Below, piece after piece: positions 1 to 10,665 of a stretch of 64,000 nucleotides of DNA. Under the pieces are notes generated by a model. The model ran no database searches and was not told where the DNA came from. It saw only the letters and a list, made by a program, of their open reading frames with translations. The stretch's first letter is position 1. Each line of letters starts with the position of its first letter. The translations under genes and the position numbers were made by a program. Source of the DNA: Paramarasmius palmivorus (Eukaryota > Basidiomycota > Agaricomycetes > Agaricales > Marasmiaceae); the NCBI GenBank assembly GCA_037176845.1, contig JAYKXP010000012.1, positions 248,001 through 312,000 of the forward strand, given 5' to 3'.

Positions 1-1024
1 GCTAGTAGGGCTGGAGGTGCTTTAGAGTGTCGGTATGGGCTAGAAATAAGCTGGCACAACACGGAGAAGGGATGATGTTGGATTTAATGCCAATGCCTGG
101 ACACCATGTCGTTTGCTCAAGCCCATCCAAGATGGAAACATACACCCCGTTCTCCTCGGCACACTTTGCACCTTATTACCAGTATCACTTCGTTCGAACA
201 CGAGCCGCAGATTCGCTCACATTTTATCCCCTGCATACAACATCACTGATCAGGCTTCGGCCCGCCGAAATCGTCACATCTCCGTGTTTCGTCCACACAG
301 ATACTCTCGAATTCACCCTCAACCGGAAGACCCAACTAGCACAAGCTCTCTGGTACTGTAAGTTATCAATACAGCTTTCCGCTGAAAACCAATCCTAACG
401 ATCGCGTCCAGGGCTTTACTCCTATAATGACCGAGGTTCGGCGTCGTTATGCACGCGACAGAGATAGATTTTGCTAGGCAGGCGCTGGAATGAACTCAGA
501 AATATCATGTTTAAAGCTTCGTACGTGATACTTGCCTGAACTCCTTTCACTGTGTTCATTTTCGATAGGCATACCGTAGTGGAAATCGAACTCCTCCATT
601 CCATCTCCTCCCAAGGTCATCGGGCCATTCACTCTCTCAAGAGAAGGGCACGTTGGCAGTAGCACCGCATTCAAAACTTCATGTTCCCAATGTAGTTCTC
701 TAGAGATATCTTAATCGACGAGTATGTGTCCGCTAATCTCAACAAGATTTACACCAGCACTAGATCGACTTCTCTGTCCTTGCATCGCAACCTTGCGCTG
801 ACGCTCTTTGACAGTGTCATGGGCTTCAACATTCAATTACTCAATCAATTCGACCTCGTCCAAACCCGGACTCAATGGAGTAGGTCCATTACGATTGCGT
901 GGTTTAAAGGTCGTTCTTACTAGGCCCCTGCAGAAGAAAGATCAGCATATCAATGTGTTGTTCTAGTCTGAGTATGATGTTGTAATGCAAGTCCAAAGCT
1001 GACAGTTACTTCTCCCATACGCCG
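1..1024. other. No supported gene
   Basis: Short open stretches occur on both strands, but none has consistent splice borders or a recognisable motif. The stretch lies downstream of the minus-strand helical-domain gene that ends at 1025. I see no repeat or RNA gene here. Confidence 0.5.
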
Positions 1025-1733
1025 TCATAAACTGCGATCCAGGGTGTGCCGAATAACGATCAATGAGTTCATCTAGAGTTCATCGGTACGTGAGCTCGCC
1101 AAGTCATGGTCGTATCTTACTGACGACATACAGTAAAAGCACTCATTGCTTCATCCATTTTTCGTCGATACTCGACGATCTTCTCAGCATCCGAGTTGCG
1201 TCGAAGGAAACGGATGATTCGACTGCAATCCTTCTGCTCGATGGCGAAAGCTTCAATGTCCTTGAATGTTCTAGTAATGTATTGACAGATTATAATATAA
1301 GAGCTTTAGATTGAACGTACTTATACAGCTTGTCCATGTGACGTTCTAACAATGGTGACAGGTTTTGGTGGATCTGGTCTGTGGCGAGCTCTTTGAAACT
1401 CTCCGTCAACAGCGTCCGGCATGTATCGCTTATGTCAACAACGAGCTCAGCAGCCCTCTCTGCGAGTGCGACAAGTTCAGCTTTGTTAGATCGGCATTGC
1501 TATGTCATGGTAAGTCGCATTGTTGGCAATGATTAAGATTGTGAAGACGAACCTGAACAGCGCGGAAAATTGACAACGCCAGCGATGAAATGGGTGCAAG
1601 GTAAGGGACATTGCTTTCAGACACAATTTCGGTGCGTGAAGGCACGGTCAAATACGACCTGGGATGTGAGTACGTGGGTAAATTACCTTCATAAACGATG
1701 ATTCTAGCTGTTTTTTTTTGTCTCGACACCCAT
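1025..1733 (-). CDS. MLKL/HeLo-like helical N-terminal domain protein
   Basis: The product is a helical domain of about 180 residues, like the MLKL_NTD/HeLo-type four-helix bundle at the N-terminus of many Agaricomycete kinases and NLRs, where it is thought to act at membranes in cell-death signalling. Exons on the minus strand are roughly 1733-1553, 1499-1321 and 1270-1132, then a last piece from about 1072 to 1025. Exon 1 ends in LSIFRAVQ at phase 0. Exon 2 carries SNKEAELV-like text (seen as SNKAELVALAERAAELVVDI) and ends at phase 2. Exon 3 carries TFKDIEAFAIEQKDCSRI and ends at phase 0. These phases match the other copies in the window. The start is unclear. The ATG at 1733 is out of frame by one base across a run of nine A/T at 1711-1719, so either an upstream exon exists or the gene carries a homopolymer frameshift. 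No kinase or NACHT domain follows. Confidence 0.6.
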
Positions 1734-2239
1734 CTTGACTGGCCAAGCCGCTCACCAACGAAAGCTTGATCTCATTCGTTCTCACACACCTTCCCAATAG
1801 AGTATATTCCAGGCCTGCGATGACTTGCAGTGACTTGCCCTTAACTTTTAAGGCTTACCCCGAGCGACCATCAAAATCGTTACTAAACCTTACCTTTCCG
1901 ACTCTCGAATTCCGTGATAAGTGGAGGGCCCCGTCACCGTACAGACCGGTTCGCGAGTCTAAACATTTGTTGTTAGGACAAGCAGGCTAGCTGGGGCAAG
2001 TCGTCGCGTTCAAGGAGATGTTAAAGCGGATTTAAAGTTTGTGAGCAGATGAGTAACAGTGTCTATTAGGGTCTAAGATGTATCGGGGCTGCTGCACAAA
2101 AAAAGTACGTCGTGATATCATCATATGCAATTAGATCAGAGCCGGCGGGAAGGGCAGTAGCGGTTCCTCTGTCTCACGACCTGACTACTGTTGTTACTGG
2201 CCACAACGCTGATGCTCGCAGTGGAGTTCCTGATGTCTC
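1734..2239. other. Intergenic
   Basis: This lies between two minus-strand helical-domain genes. It should contain the promoter of the 1.0-1.7 kb gene, but I cannot point to a TATA element. No coding evidence. Confidence 0.4.
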
Positions 2240-2803
2240 TCACACTGTTGCTGTTATTGTTGGTGGTGTACGTCGGTGAGAATTGAGCAGATTCCTACAT
2301 AATAATGAGCGCAATGTAGTGAAGGGAGTGCGAGATGAGGCTTGTACTCTGAAATAGTTGTCGATAAATTTTGAAACGCGTGCAAGCTGTGAGTCGATCA
2401 TGGCGGATGTTGGATCAGACATTGGGAATATATCATCCAGTATTCTGTTTGTATGGTATTGGCCTCATTTCATGCGAAGGTTTGATGAGTGCTCACCTTT
2501 CGAACTCCGAGAATTTTGAAGAGAGTCGGATACGCTCTTGAATGGTGGTTCCGCCAGCTATGAGTAAATATGCAGCTTCACAGGACTTCCGCACGAGCTC
2601 CACAGCACACGGATCCTTGGGACTCATGAGCAATTTCTCCTCTATAGCACATTTAAGGGAATACAGACCTTGATAGTGCCGCACAACTCTAACGCTCGAG
2701 AGGCGATGGGGTTTGTGGCACTGGCACGTTCCAATTCTTGTATTATTTCGGTTATGTCCCTGTCGATTGGGCGGGATGAATAATGGGCAAAGTCTCTGAG
2801 CAT
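2240..2803 (-). CDS. Small MLKL/HeLo-like helical-domain protein
   Basis: Three exons on the minus strand (2803-2669, 2636-2497 and 2444-2240) give about 159 residues. Exon 1 ends in RALELCGTIK at phase 0, where the paralogues end in ALEIYD.VK. Exon 2 has VELVRKSCEAAYLLIAG, the counterpart of the LAERVCEIVFII segment in the copy at 58 kb, and ends at phase 2. Exon 3 has IDSQLARVSKFIDNYF. The first intron would be only 29-32 bp, which is unusually short, so the gene may be decaying or my border may be wrong. Function is unknown. By family it would be a domain-only member of a cell-death signalling set. The family call rests on pattern and shared intron phase, not on strong residue identity. 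Confidence 0.5.
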
Positions 2804-5598
2804 GTCGAAGTAAGGGTGTTTATGGAGTGTAGCGCAACACCAGGACCCCAATTTATGAGAGTTGTGCTTCAACAACGTCGAACAAGCGCCTGCTCAGGTG
2901 TGGAAGCCACATCACTCCGCCGTATTTTGTTGCCTATTCGGAGCAAAAGCATATCGTCTCATCGTTCGTGTAAATTGCTTTTTTTGAAAATATCACCAAC
3001 TCGTCGATTGACGTGGACCTGTCAATGTATCCCTGCATACAGCAGGTACTAAAAACAGTACCTGAATGCGGATACATCCAAGTCACATCTATGTCTTATG
3101 AAATGCCTAACAGCTGCGCCTGTACTCGCATGTAATGGAGCGATATTCACCCAGGTTTTCTACTCAACACCCCGACAAAGCAGGAACCAGCACAGAGTGG
3201 TACTGTTACGAGCTTTTTCTTCCCCGAGAGATCGGATGCAGATCCACATGCTGGTGACAGGTGACAGCTTCTGTCGTGAGACGTTTTGATTGGCTATAGC
3301 TAACAATAAACGAACAGCAGAAGCTTGCTGATCCATGTCATAGAACATGCGGCGTAATTCAATGAGTTTAAATCACTCGAGTTTGCCTCGGTGGCGACAT
3401 ATTCGGTAAAAATTTCAGAGATGGCTCATGTAACAGACGGAACAGCTATAGAGGGTATTAGCTGAAACGTTGAGCGCCGTCCCAGATATTGAGGAATACC
3501 TCAGAAATAGGATTGTAACGATTACCGTGATGGTCTTCGTTGGCATTGACATCCGAGTTTGAGTGTACAAGGATTGTACTACGCATAGCGAAAAGGGCTA
3601 TCATAATTCGATGACAAGGAAACAGCCGTTTGTCTACTCGGGTTGTCGCCTACTCAAATGTTTGATTGAATGATATGACTTATACTCTAAATCAGGATTG
3701 TCTTGTTGTTTCTAACGTGTAAGCATTCGGGGTATGACGGACCTGGCTGGTCGCTGTTTACTAGAAGTAGCCTTACAGTCACATAAGGATAGATTGTGTA
3801 CTTAATCACCAATCACATTCCAGGCTTCCTTACTTTCGGCGCCCTCTGTACTGATGGCCTAGCGAGTACAATTCTCTGGGATTTGAGGTTGCTGCATTTC
3901 GAAATTTGTGTGTGGATCGCCGAGCTGGTGCACGTTATCCTGAAGTTGAACATTTTCCATTAAAAAATATCTATTCACACTAATTACTACTCTAGCCATT
4001 ACGCGCTATGGCCTCTTTCAGATACATGACGGTCATCAACTCTGAATTCAATGGTTTTAAATGTTCCGTTTTGAACCTCACAGCCGCACACAGCGCTACT
4101 GCGCGAGCTAATACGGTGATCATCGCCATCAATTGGAAATGGAGATCTTCCATTCGCTTTCTTTTGACTTTCCGGTTGAGATATCAGCGGGTCACCTCTT
4201 ACCCTGCCCTCAGGGACCTCCCTCCTACTTGCTGTAAGTATATTCTGATCCATATCACTCAACCCGGGATGCGAGACCGCATTAAGCTCATTGACCTCGC
4301 ATGCCTTGTAAAAGAACCATCTAGAACCATTTCTCCCCGTAAGTGAATCCCAGAGACCATCATATAGAATGCAAACCCTTGACAGGACATGTTGCAATAT
4401 CATGGTGATTCTCAGGCCCGAGTGACCTGCTAAACAAGGTTGGACCGGGACGGCTCCACTCCAGAAATTAATGAATCTTCAAGCAACGTTACACAGGGCT
4501 CTGTGACTCTGGCTGAGATTACATCAATGCGGCACACGTTAGAATCAGAACTTGCGCTTTGCTTACTTTTCACTGCCAAACCGCAATTATATTCTTGGAA
4601 TTTTGGTTGTTTTCATTCGTCCTAGATGCGTTCCCGAACACAGTTGAACTGGTCAGGCTCATGATATCGGCTTGTAACTCCAGAACACTGGATCTATAGA
4701 CCATTTGAGAATCAGTTTTCACAAGCACAAACTGAGAAAACAAGCCCCGCCATGCAAATGAAATCGGAATATGAGGTCAAAGCGACTGGGACCATGAATG
4801 CAAGCTAGGCCAGAAATGCAAAGCGTTGGGCACATCCATCGGCTCAGGTTGTTGGCGCTTCCAGAATACGTCGCGAATCGAAACCGTTATATGAAACAAC
4901 TTTCTTGATGCCCCTCTGCTGCGATGGGGTGTTACATGATTCCCCACCAAAACGAATAGATAGCTGAAGAGTAAATGAATGGGCGATAAGGGGAGTATCC
5001 TGATTCCTACTGATCAAAAGATCATCTAAGATGGTAAAGGCCTTCTGTCGTAAGTATGTACCATGGCGACGAATTGACTGGAAAGGTACTGGGAAAACGA
5101 TAGTGAAAGCCGCCCTGATGCCGCCGTTGACGCATTACCTTCTCCGCGGATTCTCTGGGAAACAAGACTGCCAATATTAGCGCCGAAGTGTCCCCAAGCC
5201 CTTTTGTTTTGCACTCACGAAGCTACAGCTCAAGCCCCAGGCTAATGGCCCACAGTTAGAACCTGAGCCAGGGCCCTGAGGCCTTCATGAGCCTTGAAAA
5301 CAGAAGGTCAGACCGGCCTTCCATTTTTTCCAATTCCGTCACGTGTAGCGATCTTCGGCAATTACCGGTGTCTACTGACGCGTCCCTTAGCATCTCGCCG
5401 TGGAGTGTAGCCTAGTGTAGCGGGTCAATAACTTTGAAAGAAGTACCAAACCGATGAAGCGGAAGTATCCATGTTCCGATTCCGAAGTGGTGGCAAGCTA
5501 ATTCAGTCCGGAGTAAAAATGAAAATGACCACGTTATAGAAATATCATTATAAAATTTGTGACTTACCATTCAACGTGTATGATTTCCTTCCTTATCT
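2804..5598. other. Long stretch without a supported gene
   Basis: Several open stretches of 60-130 codons exist (for example 3999-4403 minus and 4440-4625 plus), but none has good splice support or a recognisable domain. The region probably holds decayed sequence. I found no TIR pair or RNA gene in it. Confidence 0.4.
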
Positions 5599-5634
5599 AC
5601 GGTTGCCCAGCAGGCTCAGGTTCACTTTGCAATT
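5599..5634 (+). repeat. 36-bp perfect inverted repeat, left copy
   Basis: Positions 5599-5634 are the exact reverse complement of 6507-6542, 36 of 36 bases. The right copy lies inside the second exon of the decayed coiled-coil gene at 6.5-6.9 kb. The left copy is therefore a displaced, inverted fragment of that exon. Similarity stops abruptly on both sides. Confidence 0.85.
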
Positions 5635-6503
5635 TGAACCTTGACTCAAGGGATCACCTATCGACATCAGACTTCTCGCGACTAAGCCGATTGTATTCCT
5701 TGAGAATTTTATTCGGTTCGAACAACCTCAAAATATGCTCTTACTTACCACGGGCATTATTCCCAGTTCCCCAAGGTATCTATTCCAAATGTCAACAACT
5801 TTCCTTCTCAATATAAGGATGAAAACAGCCATTTTTTGTGCTCAAGGACTTGAACGCTGCCCTGGGAATTGTTTTAGGCTGACGGCGGCGGTGATGGATT
5901 GATGTGCGGCGGGCAATCCTACGTCACGGTGATGAATTCCGTGGTGATGCAGGTGAAGCGTCGGTCGACGGTCTGAGGGAGTACCTTCACATGAGAGCCC
6001 ATCTATCCTGGTCTTTGCCTGTGAAACTGATGAAAACAGAAGGAAAGCATGGGACTTACGCCCACTAGTGTCGCTTGAGTGTCGCATCACCCTGCCGGAG
6101 TCGGAATCTCATAATTTGTGAGTTAAACTCGTCACAATCGCTGCTATAGTTTGTGTAAGTGTTCAGGTCGATTTAAATATTGGCGAGTGAGATACCTTGT
6201 AGAACCTACCAGAGGGAAAAGATGTACTTATGTAGACGCAAGTACTTGAGCCAGCTCCGACATCCAACTCACCCATATTATCCAAAACACATCAAACCAC
6301 TGTAAATTCGGTGTCAATTTCAGTGTTTTTGAGGACAATAAGTTCGGCCATGCAGTCAATTATGGAGGGGATGAAGTATTTTACATGGTGCGCTTTTGCT
6401 CATGTTCTGTGGCGGGTGGGAAATAGCCGCTAGAAGGCTCTCGCTGCCGTAACAGTTCAGGATCTGCGCACGTCTGAGGGATGCATCATTCAATGGGACT
6501 CAC

Positions 6504-6871
6504 TCGAATTGCAAAGTGAACCTGAGCCTGCTGGGCAACCGTACTTATCGCTAATACGTCAAACATCGAAAGATCTGGGTCATTTTCTATGACAAGATTG
6601 ATGCGGTCTCCGATGCTAGAAACGGTATCAAAGTCGCGCTGAAAGCGATAGGTATGTGAATGCGACTGGGAAAATGACTAATCATTGCCCCCGTAGAAGG
6701 TATATCTTTGTGCTCACTTGCATACTGCCCAAATGGATCGGGTCTAAAGACGAGATATCGATTATTTCTTGGGATTCGTCGACTTTCTGCTTACTGATGG
6801 CTAACTGGTGTTTGATAGCCTCTACCGGATCCACGACATAGCTTGGAGACGGAACTGTAGTCTGTGTTCAT
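6504..6871 (-). pseudogene. Decayed coiled-coil family gene (third copy)
   Basis: Two exons homologous to the genes at 7.9-9.3 and 42.4-44.4 kb are visible on the minus strand: about 6871-6719 and 6638-6504. Exon 1 contains AIKHQLAISKQKVDESQEII, matching SIKRQLDITKQRVDKSRSII of the 9.3 kb copy. Exon 2 contains DTVSSIGDRINLVIENDPDL. The ATG at 6871 aligns with the start of the 9.3 kb copy, but the stretch to the conserved helix is 5 bases shorter, so the frame is lost after the start. I see no matching 3' exon with the SGN motif or the Cys-rich tail. This is a truncated relic. Confidence 0.65.
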
Positions 6872-7850
6872 CGGTATTGAGGATGTAAAATAGAAGCATA
6901 AGCATAGGGACCAGTATATATACTGTGGATCCCATCTGAGTCACCGTGGCGCTGTGGGGTGCAAATCGGAGATACCCGAAAAAAGACCGATAGTCAAAAC
7001 CCGCAGATATAGAATAAGAGAACCAGTGCATTCCAGTTGAAGGCAGGGATTGAAGAATCAGTAGGATGGAGTTCTGGTACCCGATTGCATCATTGGTGGC
7101 CACAGGGAGATTACGAGAGACTCGGATTTCACAATTTGGGAACCGAAACGCTTAGCTTTTCGGCGATTGCATGGGAAAGACCGAGATACGCAATAGAACG
7201 TGAGCTTGGAATACCAGAACAGGTGTCCATGCCATTGAATTCCAAGAGGAATGTTGTGGACCCTGCTATCGTGAATAGCCTTTAATTGTAGCAATCGTCG
7301 CAACGGGCATTGGACTTTAGACGTTAAAGCACCATGGAACTTGATCTTACTGGCTCGTCAACAAGTGTGTTGTGTCGCAACGAGTTCTCGAATGCTAGCA
7401 GATGTAAACCGAGCGAGGAAAGATATCTGACACACGCCGTAGTTTGGTCCCCGAGAATCAAAATTGCTGGTACAGGTCGAAGAAACTCGAGAACGAGGAG
7501 CACTCAGTTCGCTTGGCTACACAACCGGGGAAGAATGATTGTGCTGATAACGCCTGAATGATTAGAGAGCCGAAAAAGGGTGTTTTGAGATTTCGGCGAT
7601 TGTGAATATGACACGCACGACGAACTTTATTTAGTTCCCTGCTCCTCGCAGTGTACAACGCCTACCGTCACCAACAAGACACGTCTCGCCTCTAATCAAT
7701 CCCTAGGTAAATTTTTTGACGGTGTTCCTTCACAAAATTGTTCGAATTAAGTGGTCGGTGACACGCGGGGATCGCAAATCCAAATGAAACGTAATATGTA
7801 ATTCTTAGACTGAGCAAGGAGACATAGTTTTACACCTTAATTCAAAGTCC
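6872..7850. other. No supported gene
   Basis: There are open stretches on both strands (for example 7058-7303 minus), but no coherent model. The region lies between two relics of the same coiled-coil family and is probably decayed intergenic sequence. Confidence 0.4.
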
Positions 7851-9260
7851 TCAGCATATATGACACGAACACCGACGTAAGCTAAACCCAAAGCAACTAT
7901 TTGCATCGCCTCCCTGTGGAGGCAAATCCTGAGGTCCAAGATCCGAGGAGCCGACCCTTTCCTGTTCTCGATCTACGTGACGTTGTGGTTCGAGATGTAC
8001 AAACTCTACGCGTTGGCTGGGTAGTCCTTGCTGTGTGGAGCTTGGAGATGTAACGTGTCCATGATCTGCGGCTTCATTCCGAGATCCCGACCCTTCTGGG
8101 ACGGAGGAAAATACAGGTTGGGGAAGTGGTGGAAGTGGATGGGGTGGATGTTCTACCCGAGCATTTTGATTGAGGTTCGGAGGCTCATAGCCCGCGGAGA
8201 GAACAGAAGCTGAACGTTGTGAAGATCGTTCCACCTGAGCATCCCGTTCGGGATTAGCGAGTCTATTAAGGGCCGTGGCGATCTCTTTTAACGTGTTATT
8301 CATGGCAACAAGTTCTCGTGTGATCGATTCCAGGTTGGCTGTTGTGGTTTGGAGAGGCCCGGTTACACTCTGTATTGTTTCGTGTAACGAGGATAATCCA
8401 GCAATGGCTGGAGGGACACCGAAATCGCTATCTGGGATTTCTGGTGGGCCACCAACATTGCCAGGTCTCGGAAGAACGTGCGAAACATGGGTAGTGAAGG
8501 ATCCGGATGAGCTGGATCCTTGTTCGGACCGACGGGAGTGATCATATTCGAAGTTGGTAGCCGATCTGGGCATGGACGACTGGGGAAAGGACGTGCTTTG
8601 TATATCTTCTGCATCAGATTGATCCGAGTCCAGAGAAGCGGAGTACGAGTTGTTGGAATTGACGGTGAAATTATGACTAGAGTTTCCGCTCCTGACTAAA
8701 TTGACTATGTTGATATTGGAGGTTGTGCTCACGTAACGAGTAGTAGGCGGCGACCGCATGTAATATGCATTTTGTGACCACGAGTCGACTCGGGACAGAT
8801 CTCGAAATGGGTCTTGATATGAGTCTCGGAGCATCCTTAGCATCGCAAAAGAAAAATAATACTAATTAAACAACTAGAAAGACCAAGGGGCAGTGCTTGG
8901 AGACTTACCTTGTAACCTCAATGATTTCCTTCTCCACCACGGACAAATCAGAAATCGAAATATCTGTGTTATTCTCTACAACCAAAAGGATCGTGCGGCT
9001 GACAACACTAGAGACGGCATTTCAGGCATCATCATCTCGAAGCTCGTCCTAAAAAGTGCCATGTTTGTTAGTCCTTGGCCCAGTGGGACATACATTTGCA
9101 TGCTCACTGGCACATCTAGCAAATCCTCCGGCTTCAAAGACGAAATTATACTTCGGGATTTATCCACACGCTGTTTTGTGATGTCCAATTGGCGCTTAAT
9201 AGACTCCGTCGGATCCGCATCCTGGTTCGCAGGTGGAATGGAGATTGAACAAGTGTCCAT
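7851..9260 (-). pseudogene. Coiled-coil, SGN-motif protein with CaaX-like end; one nonsense codon
   Basis: Three exons on the minus strand (9260-9108, 9048-8909 and 8835-7851) join with correct phases (0, then 2) to about 425 codons. Exon 1 is a coiled coil (SIKRQLDITKQRV). Exon 2 has VVENNTDISISDLSVVEKEI. Exon 3 starts MLRDSYQDPF, then has an Asn/Ser-rich motif (INIVNLVRSGNSSHNFTV), a Ser/Pro-rich linker, a second helix (LESITRELVAMNNTLKEIAT), a proline-rich tail and the end CSCHIC. The last four residues, CHIC, fit a CaaX prenylation box with an extra Cys upstream. The intact paralogue at 42.4-44.4 kb has the same order and ends CCIC. Codon 60 is TGA (9022-9024) where that paralogue has Trp (TGG). 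The rest of the frame is open, so the break looks recent or is an assembly error. Confidence 0.65.
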
Positions 9261-9679
9261 CGAGGCGTTTAGAAGGACAGCAGGACGCAGAAAGTAGGGA
9301 TTATATAGCCTTCCTCAATGCTGTGTTATGTAGACCCCATCACGGCCATTCATTATTGCGTTACAAGTGCTATCAGCGTGGTACTGGAATAGCCAAAACT
9401 GGAGTCTCAATTTCCGCACTAACGAAATACTCCTAGGGCACCACAGCGAGGAGACAATGCGGATAGCTCAAGGAGTAGTAAGCAAGCTCCAGAGTCCAGC
9501 TAACGAAAGGACTGGACCAGTTACACCGACTATAATTGCGGAGATGTCGAGTGATGTATGAGACAGAACACCTTGATGGAGAACCGAAACGCCTGTATTG
9601 ATAATGACAGCGCTCACAGCGAAGCGGGTGTCTTGTGGTTTCGGTGATAGAATGTGGAATGATACATGCGTTGGGTTTT
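9261..9679. other. Intergenic, no supported gene
   Basis: This holds the likely promoter side of the 7.9-9.3 kb gene. A minus-strand open stretch at 9468-9692 encodes hydrophobic text, but I find no splice-consistent gene. Confidence 0.35.
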
Positions 9680-10665
9680 CAAAGTTTGACATCGGGAGGA
9701 GAGTTGGCTTGTATCCCTTCGGTATCGACCATTCGATGTCCGAGAAACTGAAAGTAGATGGGTAGCCGCGGTTTGCGTACGGTGAGAATAAGGAAGGTAC
9801 TTACTGAGGCTCTGCGCTCATGGCGGAGTTCAGACGCGAGGATGTTGCGTGTACAATGTGGTAATGTTGATGAGAGTGAGGAAAGGACTAGGGGATTTCG
9901 AGAGACGCACCCGTTGGGATGAAAGACAGAATCGATAACGCTCATAATGACAGCGAAGCATCTGTCAGTGATTGAACGCAGGAATCGTCATAGCAACGTA
10001 AAAGCGATAGAACGGCCGTCCCTGAACCTGAAAATGATTACTGGTCATTACGCACGACGAACCTTACCTGCTCCTCCCATGTACGATGCCTACCTGCACA
10101 CCTATCAACACCTATCTCCCCGCCTCTACTCAATCCCACAGGCGAACATGACCGTTGAATCCTGATGATCGTGATTTAATCGTGATTATGATGGGCGCTT
10201 CGAGATAATGATGACAAACCAATCAGGTTAGCCGCCGGCGCCGTTCACCAAAAAAGGATATTTCGTTCAATTTTGGTTCAATTATTCACAATGCTTACCC
10301 TTCCTTTTCATCCACGACTCCAACACCCAACACCAATAACACACGGGAGTAGAATCAAGAGATAAAGAACGAGAGGCGTTACCTTTGGGAGGAGAATAGC
10401 AGGAAGATTGTGAGTCGTCTGACTCTTGATAGACATCGCTGACGTTTGCTGACGGCCTTCTCCTCGTCTCCCGCCTTTCCCTTCTCTCACTACACCGAAA
10501 CCAGTCCAACATCCTGCGTCGAATTCCGCCCTCTCAAACTCCGCTGCGACAAAAAGCCTCTTGCGAGAAACGCGCCTCTCGAGGATGTGCGACTATCTGG
10601 CTCGCTCACCGCCGGAAAGCATAACCAATTAGTTTTAAGCCAACACAGAAGAGCCCCATGAACGG
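9680..10665 (+). repeat. Segmental duplication, copy 1
   Basis: This stretch aligns in the same orientation with about 33045-34010. Shared landmarks, in order: GTCATAGCAACGTAA (near 9989 and 33317), a CACTGGTCATT-like block, TTACCTGCTCCTC, ATCTCCCCGCCTCTAC, GATGACAAACCA, CACGACTCCAACACCCA versus CACGACCCCAACACCCA, ATAGACATCGCTGAC, and a final block with AAACTCCGCTG and GGAAAGCATAA. Many small indels separate the copies. Neither strand carries an intact gene in either copy; the 3' part holds a Zn2Cys6 remnant. Confidence 0.8.
10500..10660 (+). pseudogene. Remnant of a Zn(II)2Cys6 transcription factor
   Basis: The text CVEF.PLKLRCDKK, followed about 20 residues later by SLTAGKHN, matches the Agaricomycete binuclear-cluster pattern C..C...K.RCDKK.PC..C..RGC...CP.GSLT.GK. 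A two-base shift after the first lysines puts the expected PCEK in another frame, and several cluster cysteines are changed. It cannot fold as a zinc cluster. The better preserved copy is at 33.8-34.1 kb. Confidence 0.6.
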
